Source: DAOTVC01 sp034437215
GTDB lineage: Bacteria > Chloroflexota > Anaerolineae > B4-G1 > SLSP01
Assembly: GCA_034437215.1 (NCBI GenBank)
Contig: DAOTVC010000106.1
Span: 1-64,000, forward strand
Reading direction: 5' to 3'
DNA length: 64,000 nt
The notes beneath the pieces are model-generated. The model saw nothing but the letters and a program-made list of their open reading frames with translations. It did no database searches and was not told where the DNA came from. This document shows, in pieces, positions 56,472 to 64,000 of the stretch (the first letter of the stretch is position 1; each line of letters opens with the position of its first letter). The position numbers and the translations under genes are program-made.

Positions 56472-56502
56472 GGCGGGACGCACCTTGGAGGTGCGTCCCA
56501 CC
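56472..56502. repeat. REP-like hairpin next to the transposase remnant
   Basis: GGCGGGACGCACCT and AGGTGCGTCCCACC form a 14-bp stem with one mismatch around TGG. RAYT genes are typically flanked by such REP palindromes. It lies 16 bp before the aldolase ATG and might also affect its translation. Confidence 0.75.
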
Positions 56503-56517
56503 TGACAGGAGGCAAGC

Positions 56518-57156
56518 ATGCTAGAGAACGCACGGCAGGAGATCATCCACTTCGGGAAGCAGCTGATCACCTCCCACCTGACGACGGGGTCGGGAGGGAA
56601 TCTGAGCCTCTGTGACCGCGAGCGCGGCCTGGTCGCCATCAGCGCCAGCGGCCTGGACTACTTCGCGATGACGCCCGAGGACATCGTCGTCACCGACCTG
56701 GAGGGGCAGCCCGTGGAGGGAGAGCGCAAGCCCTCCAGCGAGCTGGGCTTCCACCTGGCCCTCTACCACGCCCGGCCCGACGTCGCCGCCGTCGTGCACA
56801 CCCACTCCGTCTACGCGACGACCATCGCCTGCCTGAACTGGGAGCTGCCCGCCGTGCACTACCTCGTCGGCTTCTCGGGCAACAAGGTCCCCCTCTGCCC
56901 CTACGCCCCTTTCGGCACCCGGGAGCTGGCGGAGAAGATCGCGCGCTCCATCGGGGGGTACAACGCCCTGCTGATGGCGAATCACGGCCTGGTGACGGTG
57001 GGGCCGACCCTCGCCCGGGCCTTCGCCGCCGCCGAGGAGATCGAGCTGGTAGCGCAGATCTACTACCAGGCCAAGGCCATCGGCGAGCCCGTCATCCTCT
57101 CCGACGAGCAGATGGAGGTCGTGCTGGAGAGGTTCAAGTCCTACGGGCAGAAGTAG
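56518..57156 (+). CDS. Class II aldolase/adducin family protein (fuculose-phosphate aldolase-like)
   Basis: The 212-residue enzyme has GSGGNLSLCDRE, SSELGFHLALYHARPDV, the zinc histidines in VVHTHSVYAT and NHGLVTVG, and a catalytic acid at SSEL. The family cleaves sugar phosphates (L-fuculose-1-phosphate, L-ribulose-5-phosphate) to DHAP or related products, or epimerises them; the specific sugar is not evident. The length is typical. The start follows CAGGAGGCAAGC. It is a single gene between the REP hairpin and the third copy of the candidate RNA element. Confidence 0.92.
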   Translation: MLENARQEIIHFGKQLITSHLTTGSGGNLSLCDRERGLVAISASGLDYFAMTPEDIVVTDLEGQPVEGERKPSSELGFHLALYHARPDVAAVVHTHSVYATTIACLNWELPAVHYLVGFSGNKVPLCPYAPFGTRELAEKIARSIGGYNALLMANHGLVTVGPTLARAFAAAEEIELVAQIYYQAKAIGEPVILSDEQMEVVLERFKSYGQK

Positions 57157-57184
57157 GGCTGTGGTCCGTGTGCCGGTTACTTAG

Positions 57185-57277
57185 GAACGCGAATTAAACA
57201 ACTTGAGCAAAAGCAAACTGAAAGCGCTCCCGAAAGTCACCTACAATGCCCGAGTTATTTCGCTTTCAGTCCTTAAC
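57185..57277 (+). ncRNA. Candidate structured RNA element, copy 3
   Basis: This is a 93-nt copy of the elements at 7781 and 16705, about 85% identical to copy 2. Perfect 10-bp arms ACTGAAAGCG (57217-57226) and CGCTTTCAGT (57261-57270) enclose 34 nt with CTACAATG. It ends 72 nt before the ATG at 57350. Confidence 0.6.
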
Positions 57278-57349
57278 CTCTCGGGCCTTGCGATTCGCCC
57301 CTTTCGTGATAGACTTCCTTCTTGCAAGCCATGCTCGAGGAGTGGTGAC

Positions 57350-58123
57350 ATGCGTTTAGACAGAATCATTGGACTCTTAATTATCTTGATAACTCTGCTC
57401 GTCGTGGGGAGTGCTCACGGCGTGCAGGCCGTACCTCCCGGCCAGGATGCCGTGTGGAACATCACCTATCCCACCGAGGGCTCGGTGATCAGCGGCGAGG
57501 TGGAGATCACCGGGACGGCGACCCATCCCAACTTCGCCGCCTACGGCGTTCTCTACGGGGCCGGCGCCCGTCCCGCCGCGAATACCGAATGGATCTTTGT
57601 CACCTCCGCCCGCGTGCCCAATATGGTCGTGAACGGCACATTGACCACCTGGGATACCACGACGGTTCCCAACGGGCAGTACACCCTGGCCCTCGCAGTC
57701 TACGAGGTGGGGAACGAGTCCCCTCATCTGCACTTCGTCAACAACATCACCGTGCAGAACGAGGAGGCCACGCCCACACCGACGGCGACGCCCGAGCCCA
57801 CCACCGATCCCAACGGTGCCCCGGAGACCACCCCTGAGGCAGGAGCGCCGATCATCGCCCCGACCGTCGAGCAGCCCCCCACGGCGACACCCCGGGCGAC
57901 GGCGACGCTGGGCGCTGCCGGAGCCGAGGCAGAGGAGCCGGTGGACGGGGAGGCGGGCGCCCTCGGTCTGGAGAACTTCTCCTTCGATGCCATCGGGGAC
58001 GCCTTCTGGTCCGGGGTCTCCATCGCGGTCCTGCTCTACGTCTTCGGCGGTCTCTACGTCGCCGGGCGAGCCGCCCTCCGCTACTATCTGAAACAGCAGC
58101 GCACCCAGAAGCCCCAATCGTGA
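57350..58123 (+). CDS. Secreted, C-terminally membrane-anchored Ig-like protein
   Basis: From the ATG at 57350 (behind GAGGAGTGGTGAC) the 257-residue protein has a signal peptide ending around HGVQAVPPG. A single Ig/fibronectin-like domain follows (about 32-135; WNITYPTEGSVISGEVEITG, TWDTTTVPNGQYTLALAVYE). Next is a Thr/Pro/Glu-rich linker (about 137-205) and a C-terminal membrane helix with a basic tail (SIAVLLYVFGGLYVAGRAAL...KQQRTQKPQS). There is no LPxTG. It would display the Ig domain outside the membrane. The frame runs 49 codons upstream through the candidate RNA element, but those codons are not expected to be translated. pth follows 4 bp downstream. Confidence 0.85.
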   Translation: MRLDRIIGLLIILITLLVVGSAHGVQAVPPGQDAVWNITYPTEGSVISGEVEITGTATHPNFAAYGVLYGAGARPAANTEWIFVTSARVPNMVVNGTLTTWDTTTVPNGQYTLALAVYEVGNESPHLHFVNNITVQNEEATPTPTATPEPTTDPNGAPETTPEAGAPIIAPTVEQPPTATPRATATLGAAGAEAEEPVDGEAGALGLENFSFDAIGDAFWSGVSIAVLLYVFGGLYVAGRAALRYYLKQQRTQKPQS

Positions 58124-58127
58124 TACG

Positions 58128-58709
58128 ATGACCGATTTCCTACTCCTCGTCGGTTTAGGCAATCCCGGTCCCCGCTACGCCGGCAACCGCCACAACATCG
58201 GCTTTCGCGCCGTGGAGACCCTGGCGGAGGAGTACAACCTCGACTTCTCCCGTACGGAGCACCGGGCTCTCACCGCTCACGGGACCATCGGAGGCCGGCG
58301 GGTGATCCTGGCCAAGCCGCAGACGTGGATGAACGACAGCGGGCAGGCGGTCGCGCCCCTCGCAAACTTCTACAAGATTCCCTTCGAGGATCTCCTCGTC
58401 GTCTACGATGACCTGGACATCCCCCTGGGAACCGTGCGCTTCCGTCAGGAGGGGAGCAGCGGAGGTCATCGCGGCGTGGAGTCCGTCATCCAGCGCCTGG
58501 GAACGCGCGAGTTTCCGCGTCTGCGGTTGGGCATCGGTCGCCCTCCCGGTCAGATGGACGCCGCGGCCTACGTACTCCAGGATTTCTCCGCTGAGGAAGA
58601 GCCGGTGCTCTGGGAGGTGCTCCGTCTGGCCAAGTCGTTGATGGTAGACTGGATCAAGGGTGAGCCCCAACTGCTTCGCCAGGGGATGACGTGGCAGGTG
58701 GAGGCTTAG
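58128..58709 (+). CDS. pth: Peptidyl-tRNA hydrolase
   Basis: The 193-residue enzyme recycles peptidyl-tRNA by cleaving the ester bond. It shows LLVGLGNPGPRYAGNRHNIGF with catalytic His near residue 23 and neighbouring Asn, KPQTWMNDSGQAV, VYDDLDIPLGTVRFR and GSSGGHRGVESV, all family hallmarks. The length is normal. There is no good ribosome site; the ATG lies 4 bp after the upstream stop, so translation is probably coupled to the Ig-protein gene. mfd follows 33 bp downstream, a neighbourhood common in many bacteria. Confidence 0.97.
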   Translation: MTDFLLLVGLGNPGPRYAGNRHNIGFRAVETLAEEYNLDFSRTEHRALTAHGTIGGRRVILAKPQTWMNDSGQAVAPLANFYKIPFEDLLVVYDDLDIPLGTVRFRQEGSSGGHRGVESVIQRLGTREFPRLRLGIGRPPGQMDAAAYVLQDFSAEEEPVLWEVLRLAKSLMVDWIKGEPQLLRQGMTWQVEA

Positions 58710-58742
58710 CCGCGACGCGATCATAGGGTTCTGAGTCGTGCC

Positions 58743-61700
58743 ATGGACATGATCCTATCGGGTATTCTCCCCTGGATTCGTGAGCACCCGGCTTACCGAG
58801 ATCTCCTCCACAAGGTGCAGGCGGGGAGGGCCCTCCCGCCTCAGGAGGTACTGCCTGCCGCGGGTTCGGCAATTGTGGCCGCCCTGCTGGCGGATCTCGA
58901 TCTTCCCCTGTTGATTGTGACGCCCACGGTCGATGAGAGCCGCCGCCTTCTGCAGGCGCTCCGCACCTGGCTCCCGGCGGCCGAGGAGGTCCTGGCCTTC
59001 CCGGCCCCACCGGTGCTGCCCTACGAGCGGGCTCCCTGGACGCCGGAGACCATCGGCGATCGTTTGCGGGTTCTCTCCACGCTCTTCCTGCACCGGGTGG
59101 GGGGAGCCGGCGGGACACCCCCTGTGGTCGTGACCTCCGCCCGCGCCCTGCTGCAGCGCCCGCTGCCCTACCGCCAATTCTACAAGGCGGCCCGCAAGAT
59201 CGAGGTCGGGGCCGAGGAGTCCCTCACGGCGCTGGCGCGCCACTGCCAGGAGATCGGGTACGAGTCCGTCACCGTCGTCGAGGTGCCGGGTCAGATCAGT
59301 CGCCGGGGCGGCATCCTGGACATCTTCCCGCCCCACGCCCCGGTCCCCTACCGGCTGGACTTCTGGGGTGACGAGATCGACGCAATCCGCACCTTCGAGC
59401 CCGCGACCCAGCGCTCCGTGGCTCGGGTGAGCAGCTTCTGGATCACGCCGGTGCGCGAGGCACTGCCCCGGGACGGCGAGCGAGCGCTGGCCCCCTTGCA
59501 GGCGCTGTTGGCCACGGAGCTGCCCCCCGAGGTACGGGGACCTCTGGAGGACGACGCGCAGTCCTTGGACGTCGGCTCTCCCTTCCGCTCGCTGGAGTTC
59601 TACCTGCCCTACCTCTACCAGGAGGTGAGTACGCTGCTCAGCTACTTCCCAACGAACGCCCAGATCATCCTCTACAACGCCGCGGCTCTGCCGTTGCGCT
59701 GGCGCGAGCTGGAGGAGGCGGCGGAGGAGCAGAGGGAGCGCTCGGTGCGGGAGCGCCTTATCCAGCCCGAGGCCCCTGTGCCCTACGTGGCTTGGTCGCG
59801 ATGGGAGGCGGCGCTGCAGGGGGAGCGGGTGCTCTCTCTGGAGTATGGGGGGGCGGGTCCCTTGGGAGAGGCCTTCGATCCGGAGGTGCACTTCGCCGGG
59901 AGGCTGGGGGAGGCGCTGGGGCGCCTGCGCCAGTGGGTGGGGCTGGGGGATCAGGTGGTCGTGGTGAGCCGGCAGGCCGGCCGGTTGGCCGAGCTCTGGC
60001 AGCAGTTCACGCCACCGCCTGTCCTCAAGGAGCTGGGCGAGCCGCCCGAGGGGCTGATCACCTTCGTGCAGGGTGTAGGACCGGCGGGCTGGCAGATCAA
60101 CGAGGCCCACCGGACCCGCCACCTCATCACCGACGAGGAGCTCTTCGGCTGGCGCCCGCCGGAGCCGCGGCGCCGGCCCCGGCGCCGGGTCACGGCGCCG
60201 GAGTTCCCCTTCGCCGACCTGGAACCGGGCACCTTTGTCGTGCACGAGGACTACGGCATCGGCCTCTTCCGGGGGCTGGTGCAGCGGAGCATCGACAACA
60301 TCGAGCGGGAGTACCTGCTCGTGGAGTACTCCGGCAAGGACCGCCTCTTCGTGCCCATCCATCAGGCCGACCGCCTCACCCGCTACGTCGGCGCCGAGGG
60401 GCTGGGCCCCCAGCTTAGCCGTCTGGACTCCCAGGCCTGGGAGGAGACGAAGGCGCGCGTCGAGCGGGCGACGGAGGCGCTGGCTGCCGACCTGCTCGAC
60501 CTCTACGCCGAGCGGCAGGTCGTGGAGGGCCACGCCTTCGCATCGGACACTGCCTGGCAGACCGAGTTGGAGGCCGCTTTCCCCTACGTGGAGACTCAGG
60601 ATCAGATCGAGGCCATCCAGGCGGTGAAGGCGGACATGGAGCGCTCCCAGCCCATGGACCGCCTTATCTGTGGGGATGCAGGCTACGGCAAGACCGAGGT
60701 CGCTCTGCGTGCGGCCTTCAAGGCCGTGATGGACAACAAGCAGGTGGCGATGCTCGTGCCCACGACGGTGCTCGCCCAGCAGCACTATCTGACCTTTCAG
60801 GAGCGCTTGGACCCCTTCCCGGTGCGGGTCGAACTCCTCTCGCGCTTTCGTACCGACGCCGAGCAGCGGAAGATCATCGCAAGTCTTACCGAGGGGCAGC
60901 TGGATATCGTCATCGGCACCCATCGCCTGCTACAGGATGACGTGCGCTTCGGAGATCTGGGGCTGGTCATCATCGACGAGGAGCAGCGCTTCGGCGTGGC
61001 GCACAAGGAGACGCTGAAGCAGATGCGCACCGAGGTGGACGTCCTCACCCTCACGGCGACGCCTATCCCCCGCACCCTCTACATGGCCCTCACCGGTGTG
61101 CGGGACGTGAGCATTATCGAGACCCCGCCTCAGGAGCGGTTGCCCCTCTCCACCTACGTCGGTCCCTACGACGCGGACGTGGTGCAGCGGGCCATCCGGC
61201 GGGAGATGGGCCGGAACGGGCAGACCTTCTACGTCCACAACCGTGTGGAGACTATCCAGTCGGTGGCGCGACGGCTGGAGAAGCTGGTGCCCGAGGCCCG
61301 GGTGGGCGTGGCCCACGGGCAGATGCGGGAGCGGGACCTGGCGCGGGTCATGGAGCGCTTCACGGCGGGTGAGGTGGACGTTCTGGTGGCGACGACCATC
61401 ATCGAGAGCGGGCTGGACTTCCCCAACGCCAACACCCTCATCGTGGAGCACGCCGACCACTTCGGTCTGGCCCAGCTCTATCAGCTGCGGGGACGGGTGG
61501 GGCGGGGGACCCGCCGAGGGTACGCCTACCTCTTTCAGAGCCGGCGGTTGCAGGAGGAGGGGCGCTATCGCTTGCAGGCCCTGCAGGAGAGCACGGGTCT
61601 GGGAGGCGGCTTCTCTATCGCCCTGCGGGACCTCGAGCTGCGCGGAGCCGGGGAGCTCCTGGGCGCTCGGCAGCACGGGCACATCGCCGCTGTGGGCTTT

Positions 61701-62228
61701 ACCCTCTACACCCAACTCCTCTCCGGTACCGTCGCCCGCCTCAGCGCCCAACGGGCCGGCGAGCCGGTGCCCCCGGCTCCCGTAGGCTCCATCACCATCG
61801 AACTGCCGCTGGCGGTAGGGCTGCCCGCTGACTACGTCCCCGACGACCAGCTACGCCTCCGTCTCTACCGACGTCTGGCCGAACTCACCGACGCGGAGGA
61901 GATTGCCCAGCTGGAGGAGGAGCTCCGGGATCGTTTTGGTCCCCTGCCGGCGACGGCGGAGAACCTCATCTACCAGCTGCGCTTGAAGGTTCTGGCACGG
62001 GACGCCCACATCCCCACCATCGCCGTCGAGAGCGGACAGATTGCGCTCCGCCCGCCCTGGTTAAAGAATGTGCCCCCGGAGCGGATCGGTCGGCTGCGAC
62101 GGCTGCTGGGAGAGCAAGCACGGCTGGGGCGCCGGGAGATCTGGCTGCCCCTCTCGTGGGAGGAGGAGCACTGGCGGACCAATCTTCAGGAGGTGCTGGA
62201 GGCCCTGGCGGGTTGGTGGGCAGAGTAG
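58743..62228 (+). CDS. mfd: Transcription-repair coupling factor Mfd
   Basis: The 1161-residue ATPase removes RNA polymerase stalled at DNA lesions and recruits UvrA. Domains in order are: the UvrB-homology region (about 10-330; VLPYERAPWTPETIGDRL, GQISRRGGILDIFPP); the RNA-polymerase-binding CarD-like domain (about 490-570; GTFVVHEDYGIGLF); and the superfamily 2 motor with Walker A GDAGYGKTE near 644, DEEQ box IDEEQRFGV near 744 and TATPIPRTL. Motif VI in QLRGRVGRGTRRG and the C-terminal TRCF domain follow. The length fits bacterial Mfd. The start is ATG 58743 with a weak ribosome site; ATG 58749 is an alternative. Confidence 0.97.
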   Translation: MDMILSGILPWIREHPAYRDLLHKVQAGRALPPQEVLPAAGSAIVAALLADLDLPLLIVTPTVDESRRLLQALRTWLPAAEEVLAFPAPPVLPYERAPWTPETIGDRLRVLSTLFLHRVGGAGGTPPVVVTSARALLQRPLPYRQFYKAARKIEVGAEESLTALARHCQEIGYESVTVVEVPGQISRRGGILDIFPPHAPVPYRLDFWGDEIDAIRTFEPATQRSVARVSSFWITPVREALPRDGERALAPLQALLATELPPEVRGPLEDDAQSLDVGSPFRSLEFYLPYLYQEVSTLLSYFPTNAQIILYNAAALPLRWRELEEAAEEQRERSVRERLIQPEAPVPYVAWSRWEAALQGERVLSLEYGGAGPLGEAFDPEVHFAGRLGEALGRLRQWVGLGDQVVVVSRQAGRLAELWQQFTPPPVLKELGEPPEGLITFVQGVGPAGWQINEAHRTRHLITDEELFGWRPPEPRRRPRRRVTAPEFPFADLEPGTFVVHEDYGIGLFRGLVQRSIDNIEREYLLVEYSGKDRLFVPIHQADRLTRYVGAEGLGPQLSRLDSQAWEETKARVERATEALAADLLDLYAERQVVEGHAFASDTAWQTELEAAFPYVETQDQIEAIQAVKADMERSQPMDRLICGDAGYGKTEVALRAAFKAVMDNKQVAMLVPTTVLAQQHYLTFQERLDPFPVRVELLSRFRTDAEQRKIIASLTEGQLDIVIGTHRLLQDDVRFGDLGLVIIDEEQRFGVAHKETLKQMRTEVDVLTLTATPIPRTLYMALTGVRDVSIIETPPQERLPLSTYVGPYDADVVQRAIRREMGRNGQTFYVHNRVETIQSVARRLEKLVPEARVGVAHGQMRERDLARVMERFTAGEVDVLVATTIIESGLDFPNANTLIVEHADHFGLAQLYQLRGRVGRGTRRGYAYLFQSRRLQEEGRYRLQALQESTGLGGGFSIALRDLELRGAGELLGARQHGHIAAVGFTLYTQLLSGTVARLSAQRAGEPVPPAPVGSITIELPLAVGLPADYVPDDQLRLRLYRRLAELTDAEEIAQLEEELRDRFGPLPATAENLIYQLRLKVLARDAHIPTIAVESGQIALRPPWLKNVPPERIGRLRRLLGEQARLGRREIWLPLSWEEEHWRTNLQEVLEALAGWWAE

Positions 62229-62262
62229 CGGCTCTTCACGCTGCAAGCGTCTGGTTATGCGA

Positions 62263-62291
62263 TTGTCACGCTTTCTTTTCGATAGTACAAT
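62263..62291 (+). promoter_or_regulatory. Promoter of the 62377 sensor gene
   Basis: TTGTCA is followed after 17 nt by TACAAT, about 85 nt before the gene start. The interval up to the start is AT-rich and contains no other gene. Confidence 0.6.
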
Positions 62292-62376
62292 GATCCTCGT
62301 GCTACTATATAACTGAACTCTAACAGGGGTTGCCGGACTTGTCTCTCGTTTAAACCTTATGAGAATGGAGATCCCG

Positions 62377-64000
62377 GTGGATACACCGCAAATCCTGTTT
62401 ATCATCGCCTCCTTTGTTATTGGTATCGCGCTCGTCGTCTTTGCCGTATTGGCCTGGCGTCGTCGCCACGTTCATAGCAGCGCTCAGTTCATCGCCCTGT
62501 TGCTCACGGCAGGTGCCGTTTGGGCCATGGCCTACGCCTTCGAGCTGGTGAGCCCCACGCTTCCCCTGAAGACCTTCTGGACCAAAGCCACCTACCTGGG
62601 TTCGGTCCCCATCACCGTCTCCTGGTTCTTCTTCGCCCTCAACTACAGCGGACGCCGCTCGTGGTTGGAGAGCAAGTGGATCCGGCTTATCTTCATCGTG
62701 CCTGTCATCACCTTGCTCGGGGTCTGGACCTATCCTCTGCAGAAACTCTACTGGACCTACGTCACCCTCGAGCCGGGTGGGGCGTTGTACTCCGTGGATA
62801 CCGGGCAGGGGCCCCTCTACTGGGTCCATCACTTCTACTCCTATCTGTTGGTCATGGGCGGGATCTTCCTGATGGCGCAGACCGCCTTTCAGGTCCGCCG
62901 CCACTACCGCATCCAGACGTTGGTCATTCTGGGCGCGGTCATCTTCTTCCTGGTACGGAACATCCTCTTCCTCCTGGGATTCGAGTCGATCCTGGCGCTG
63001 CAGCTCTTCTCCGGTGTGCTGACCTTGGGAACGGTCGTGGCAATCTGGGTGATGTACACCCGTCGCTTCCCCAACGTCGTACCCGTCGCCCGCTCCACGG
63101 TGGTGGAGAGCATGGATGACGCCGTGGTCGTCCTCGACGAGCAGGGGCAGGTCGCGGACTTCAACATCGCGGCGCGGAAGATCTTGAAGCTTACCGATGA
63201 GGATCTTGGGCTTCCGGTCGAAGAGATCTTTGCCGATCATCCGCGGTTGCTCGATGCCTGCCGGAAGGAGAACGAACAGCGTGAGATTCGGCTGGGTGAG
63301 ACCGGTGAACAGAGATCTTACGAACTGCGGCTCTATCCCTTCTATGGAAGACAGGATCAACGGGCCGGGCGTCTGATGGTGCTCGACGACATCACCGCTC
63401 AGAAGAGGACGGAGATGGCGCTGCGCCGGCAGCTGGAAGAACTGCAGGTGTTACACGGCGTTGCGATAGCGGGCGCCCAGACCCGCAACGAAGGTCTGCT
63501 CATCGAGCAGGCCACAGCTCTAATCGGCGAGACCCTCTATACCGACAGCTTTGGGGTTCTGCTTGTAGATGAAGAGGCGCAGGTTCTTCGCGCGCACCCC
63601 TCCTACCGCCAGCGCTCCGGGGCAGAGATCGACCCCGTTCCGCTGGGCGAGGGGATTGCCGGCAGCGTGGCCGTCGACGGTCGGCCCCGGCGCGTGGGCA
63701 ACGTTCTGGAGGCGCCGAGCTATATCAGCAGTGACCCCGAGACCCGCTCGGAGCTCTCCGTGCCCCTGCAGACGGGAGAGCGCATCATCGGGATCGTGAA
63801 CGTGGAGAGTGTGCACCCCAACGCCTTCACAGAAGCGGACGAGCGGTTGCTGATCACCTTTGCCGGCCAGCTGGCGACGGCTATCGAGAGAGCGCGCCTC
63901 TCGGAGGCCGAGCACGACACTTTGGAGCGCATTCGGGCCCTCTACGAGGTCGCCAGCTCCCTCATCGCGTCGCCCGAACCCCTGCGCGTTTTGGACACCG
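62377..64000 (+). CDS. 7TM/PAS/GAF sensor protein, 3' end beyond the window
   Basis: The 541 visible residues start with a 7TM sensor module (about 7-220; QILFIIASFVIGIALVVF). The linker FPNVVPVARSTVVESM and a PAS domain (about 240-345) follow. After a coiled linker (KRTEMALRRQLEELQVL) comes a GAF domain (about 368-510; IPLGEGIAGSVAVDG-type DPVPLGEGIAGSVAVDG, LSVPLQTGERIIGIVNVES). A second coiled coil leads into what may be another GAF (VASSLIASPEPLRVLD) when the window ends. The output domain (histidine kinase or other) is not visible. The start is GTG 62377 with GGAG six bases upstream; ATGs at 62359 and 62365 are in frame. It is a paralogue of the sensors at 5286 and 51283. Confidence 0.88.
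   Translation, partial: MDTPQILFIIASFVIGIALVVFAVLAWRRRHVHSSAQFIALLLTAGAVWAMAYAFELVSPTLPLKTFWTKATYLGSVPITVSWFFFALNYSGRRSWLESKWIRLIFIVPVITLLGVWTYPLQKLYWTYVTLEPGGALYSVDTGQGPLYWVHHFYSYLLVMGGIFLMAQTAFQVRRHYRIQTLVILGAVIFFLVRNILFLLGFESILALQLFSGVLTLGTVVAIWVMYTRRFPNVVPVARSTVVESMDDAVVVLDEQGQVADFNIAARKILKLTDEDLGLPVEEIFADHPRLLDACRKENEQREIRLGETGEQRSYELRLYPFYGRQDQRAGRLMVLDDITAQKRTEMALRRQLEELQVLHGVAIAGAQTRNEGLLIEQATALIGETLYTDSFGVLLVDEEAQVLRAHPSYRQRSGAEIDPVPLGEGIAGSVAVDGRPRRVGNVLEAPSYISSDPETRSELSVPLQTGERIIGIVNVESVHPNAFTEADERLLITFAGQLATAIERARLSEAEHDTLERIRALYEVASSLIASPEPLRVLDT

Noticed and set aside
57203..57349. 49-codon N-terminal extension of the Ig-like surface protein
   Set aside because: It is the translated candidate RNA element. 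The signal peptide and a good ribosome site start at 57350.
57350..58123. Sortase substrate
   Set aside because: The C-terminal helix and basic tail resemble a sorting signal, but no LPxTG-like pentapeptide precedes the helix.
58755..60923. 722-codon minus-strand frame opposite mfd
   Set aside because: It is a shadow of the strongly conserved mfd gene and shows no motif of its own.
63461..63475. Third MITE end (TTGCGATAGC)
   Set aside because: It is a short match inside the sensor gene with no partner inverted repeat, probably chance.

Overview
The window is high-GC bacterial chromosome (coding sequence well above 60% GC) with short intergenic gaps and many 4-bp ATGA or GTGA gene overlaps. 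The gene content fits an uncultured Chloroflexota (Anaerolineae-like) bacterium. Pointers are a lipoprotein with an NBR1-type Ig domain plus a CARDB-like domain, a UPF0182 protein, several 7TM-sensor histidine kinases, a thioester-less alpha-2-macroglobulin, a sortase and leaderless-type promoters. The taxon is an inference from gene content. No marker such as 16S rRNA is present.

Layout. 134-1844 (-) holds a small operon: Trm112-like zinc protein, membrane protein, DUF123 nuclease-like protein and class III sirtuin. 2147-7379 holds a lipoprotein, tgt and a histidine kinase. 7921-10669 (+) is an RNA-repair group: a small protein, a MobB-archease fusion and RtcB. 10750-12994 (-) holds a cold-shock protein, a SlyD-like isomerase and an aminotransferase with an attenuator-like leader. 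13708-18553 (+) holds a YigZ/IMPACT protein, then a surface-polysaccharide group (GT2, sugar-phosphate transferase, methyltransferase) and a sortase. 18639-27105 (-) holds membrane proteins, a NarL-type kinase, YchF, a large membrane-anchored protein, RlmI and a flavodoxin. 27265-33636 (-) holds UPF0182 and a PhnCDE-type transporter with an enlarged permease. 33816-39764 is a 1982-residue macroglobulin lipoprotein. 39864-43280 holds a Tat-exported protein, a membrane-anchored pentaheme cytochrome c and, divergently, a NOX/ferric-reductase-like flavocytochrome followed by a 30-residue membrane peptide. 44363-50862 (+) is a complete but unusual cytochrome c maturation cluster (ccmE, ccmF-thioredoxin fusion, two accessory genes, ccmA-ccmB fusion, ccmC, ccmD). 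Next come tRNA-Val(TAC), another 7TM kinase and an epimerase. Then there is a TetR-controlled flavoprotein operon, a decayed REP-associated transposase, a class II aldolase, pth, mfd and a 7TM/PAS/GAF sensor cut by the window end.

The genes connect in several ways. The Ccm cluster would supply covalent heme to the pentaheme cytochrome next door. Archease and RtcB form a known RNA-ligase pair. The polysaccharide and sortase genes act at the cell surface.

The most novel-looking signals are non-coding. A 92-93-nt element occurs three times, always on the + strand and ahead of a gene. Its hairpin arms are separated by exactly 34 nt in all three copies and one base pair has changed in a compensated way. 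There are also two MITE-like elements with shared terminal inverted repeats, one with a perfect 10-bp target duplication placed at a promoter. A promoter-terminator leader lies before the aminotransferase, a palindromic operator lies at the TetR operon start, and a seven-unit 15-bp minisatellite ends in a 28-bp perfect palindrome.
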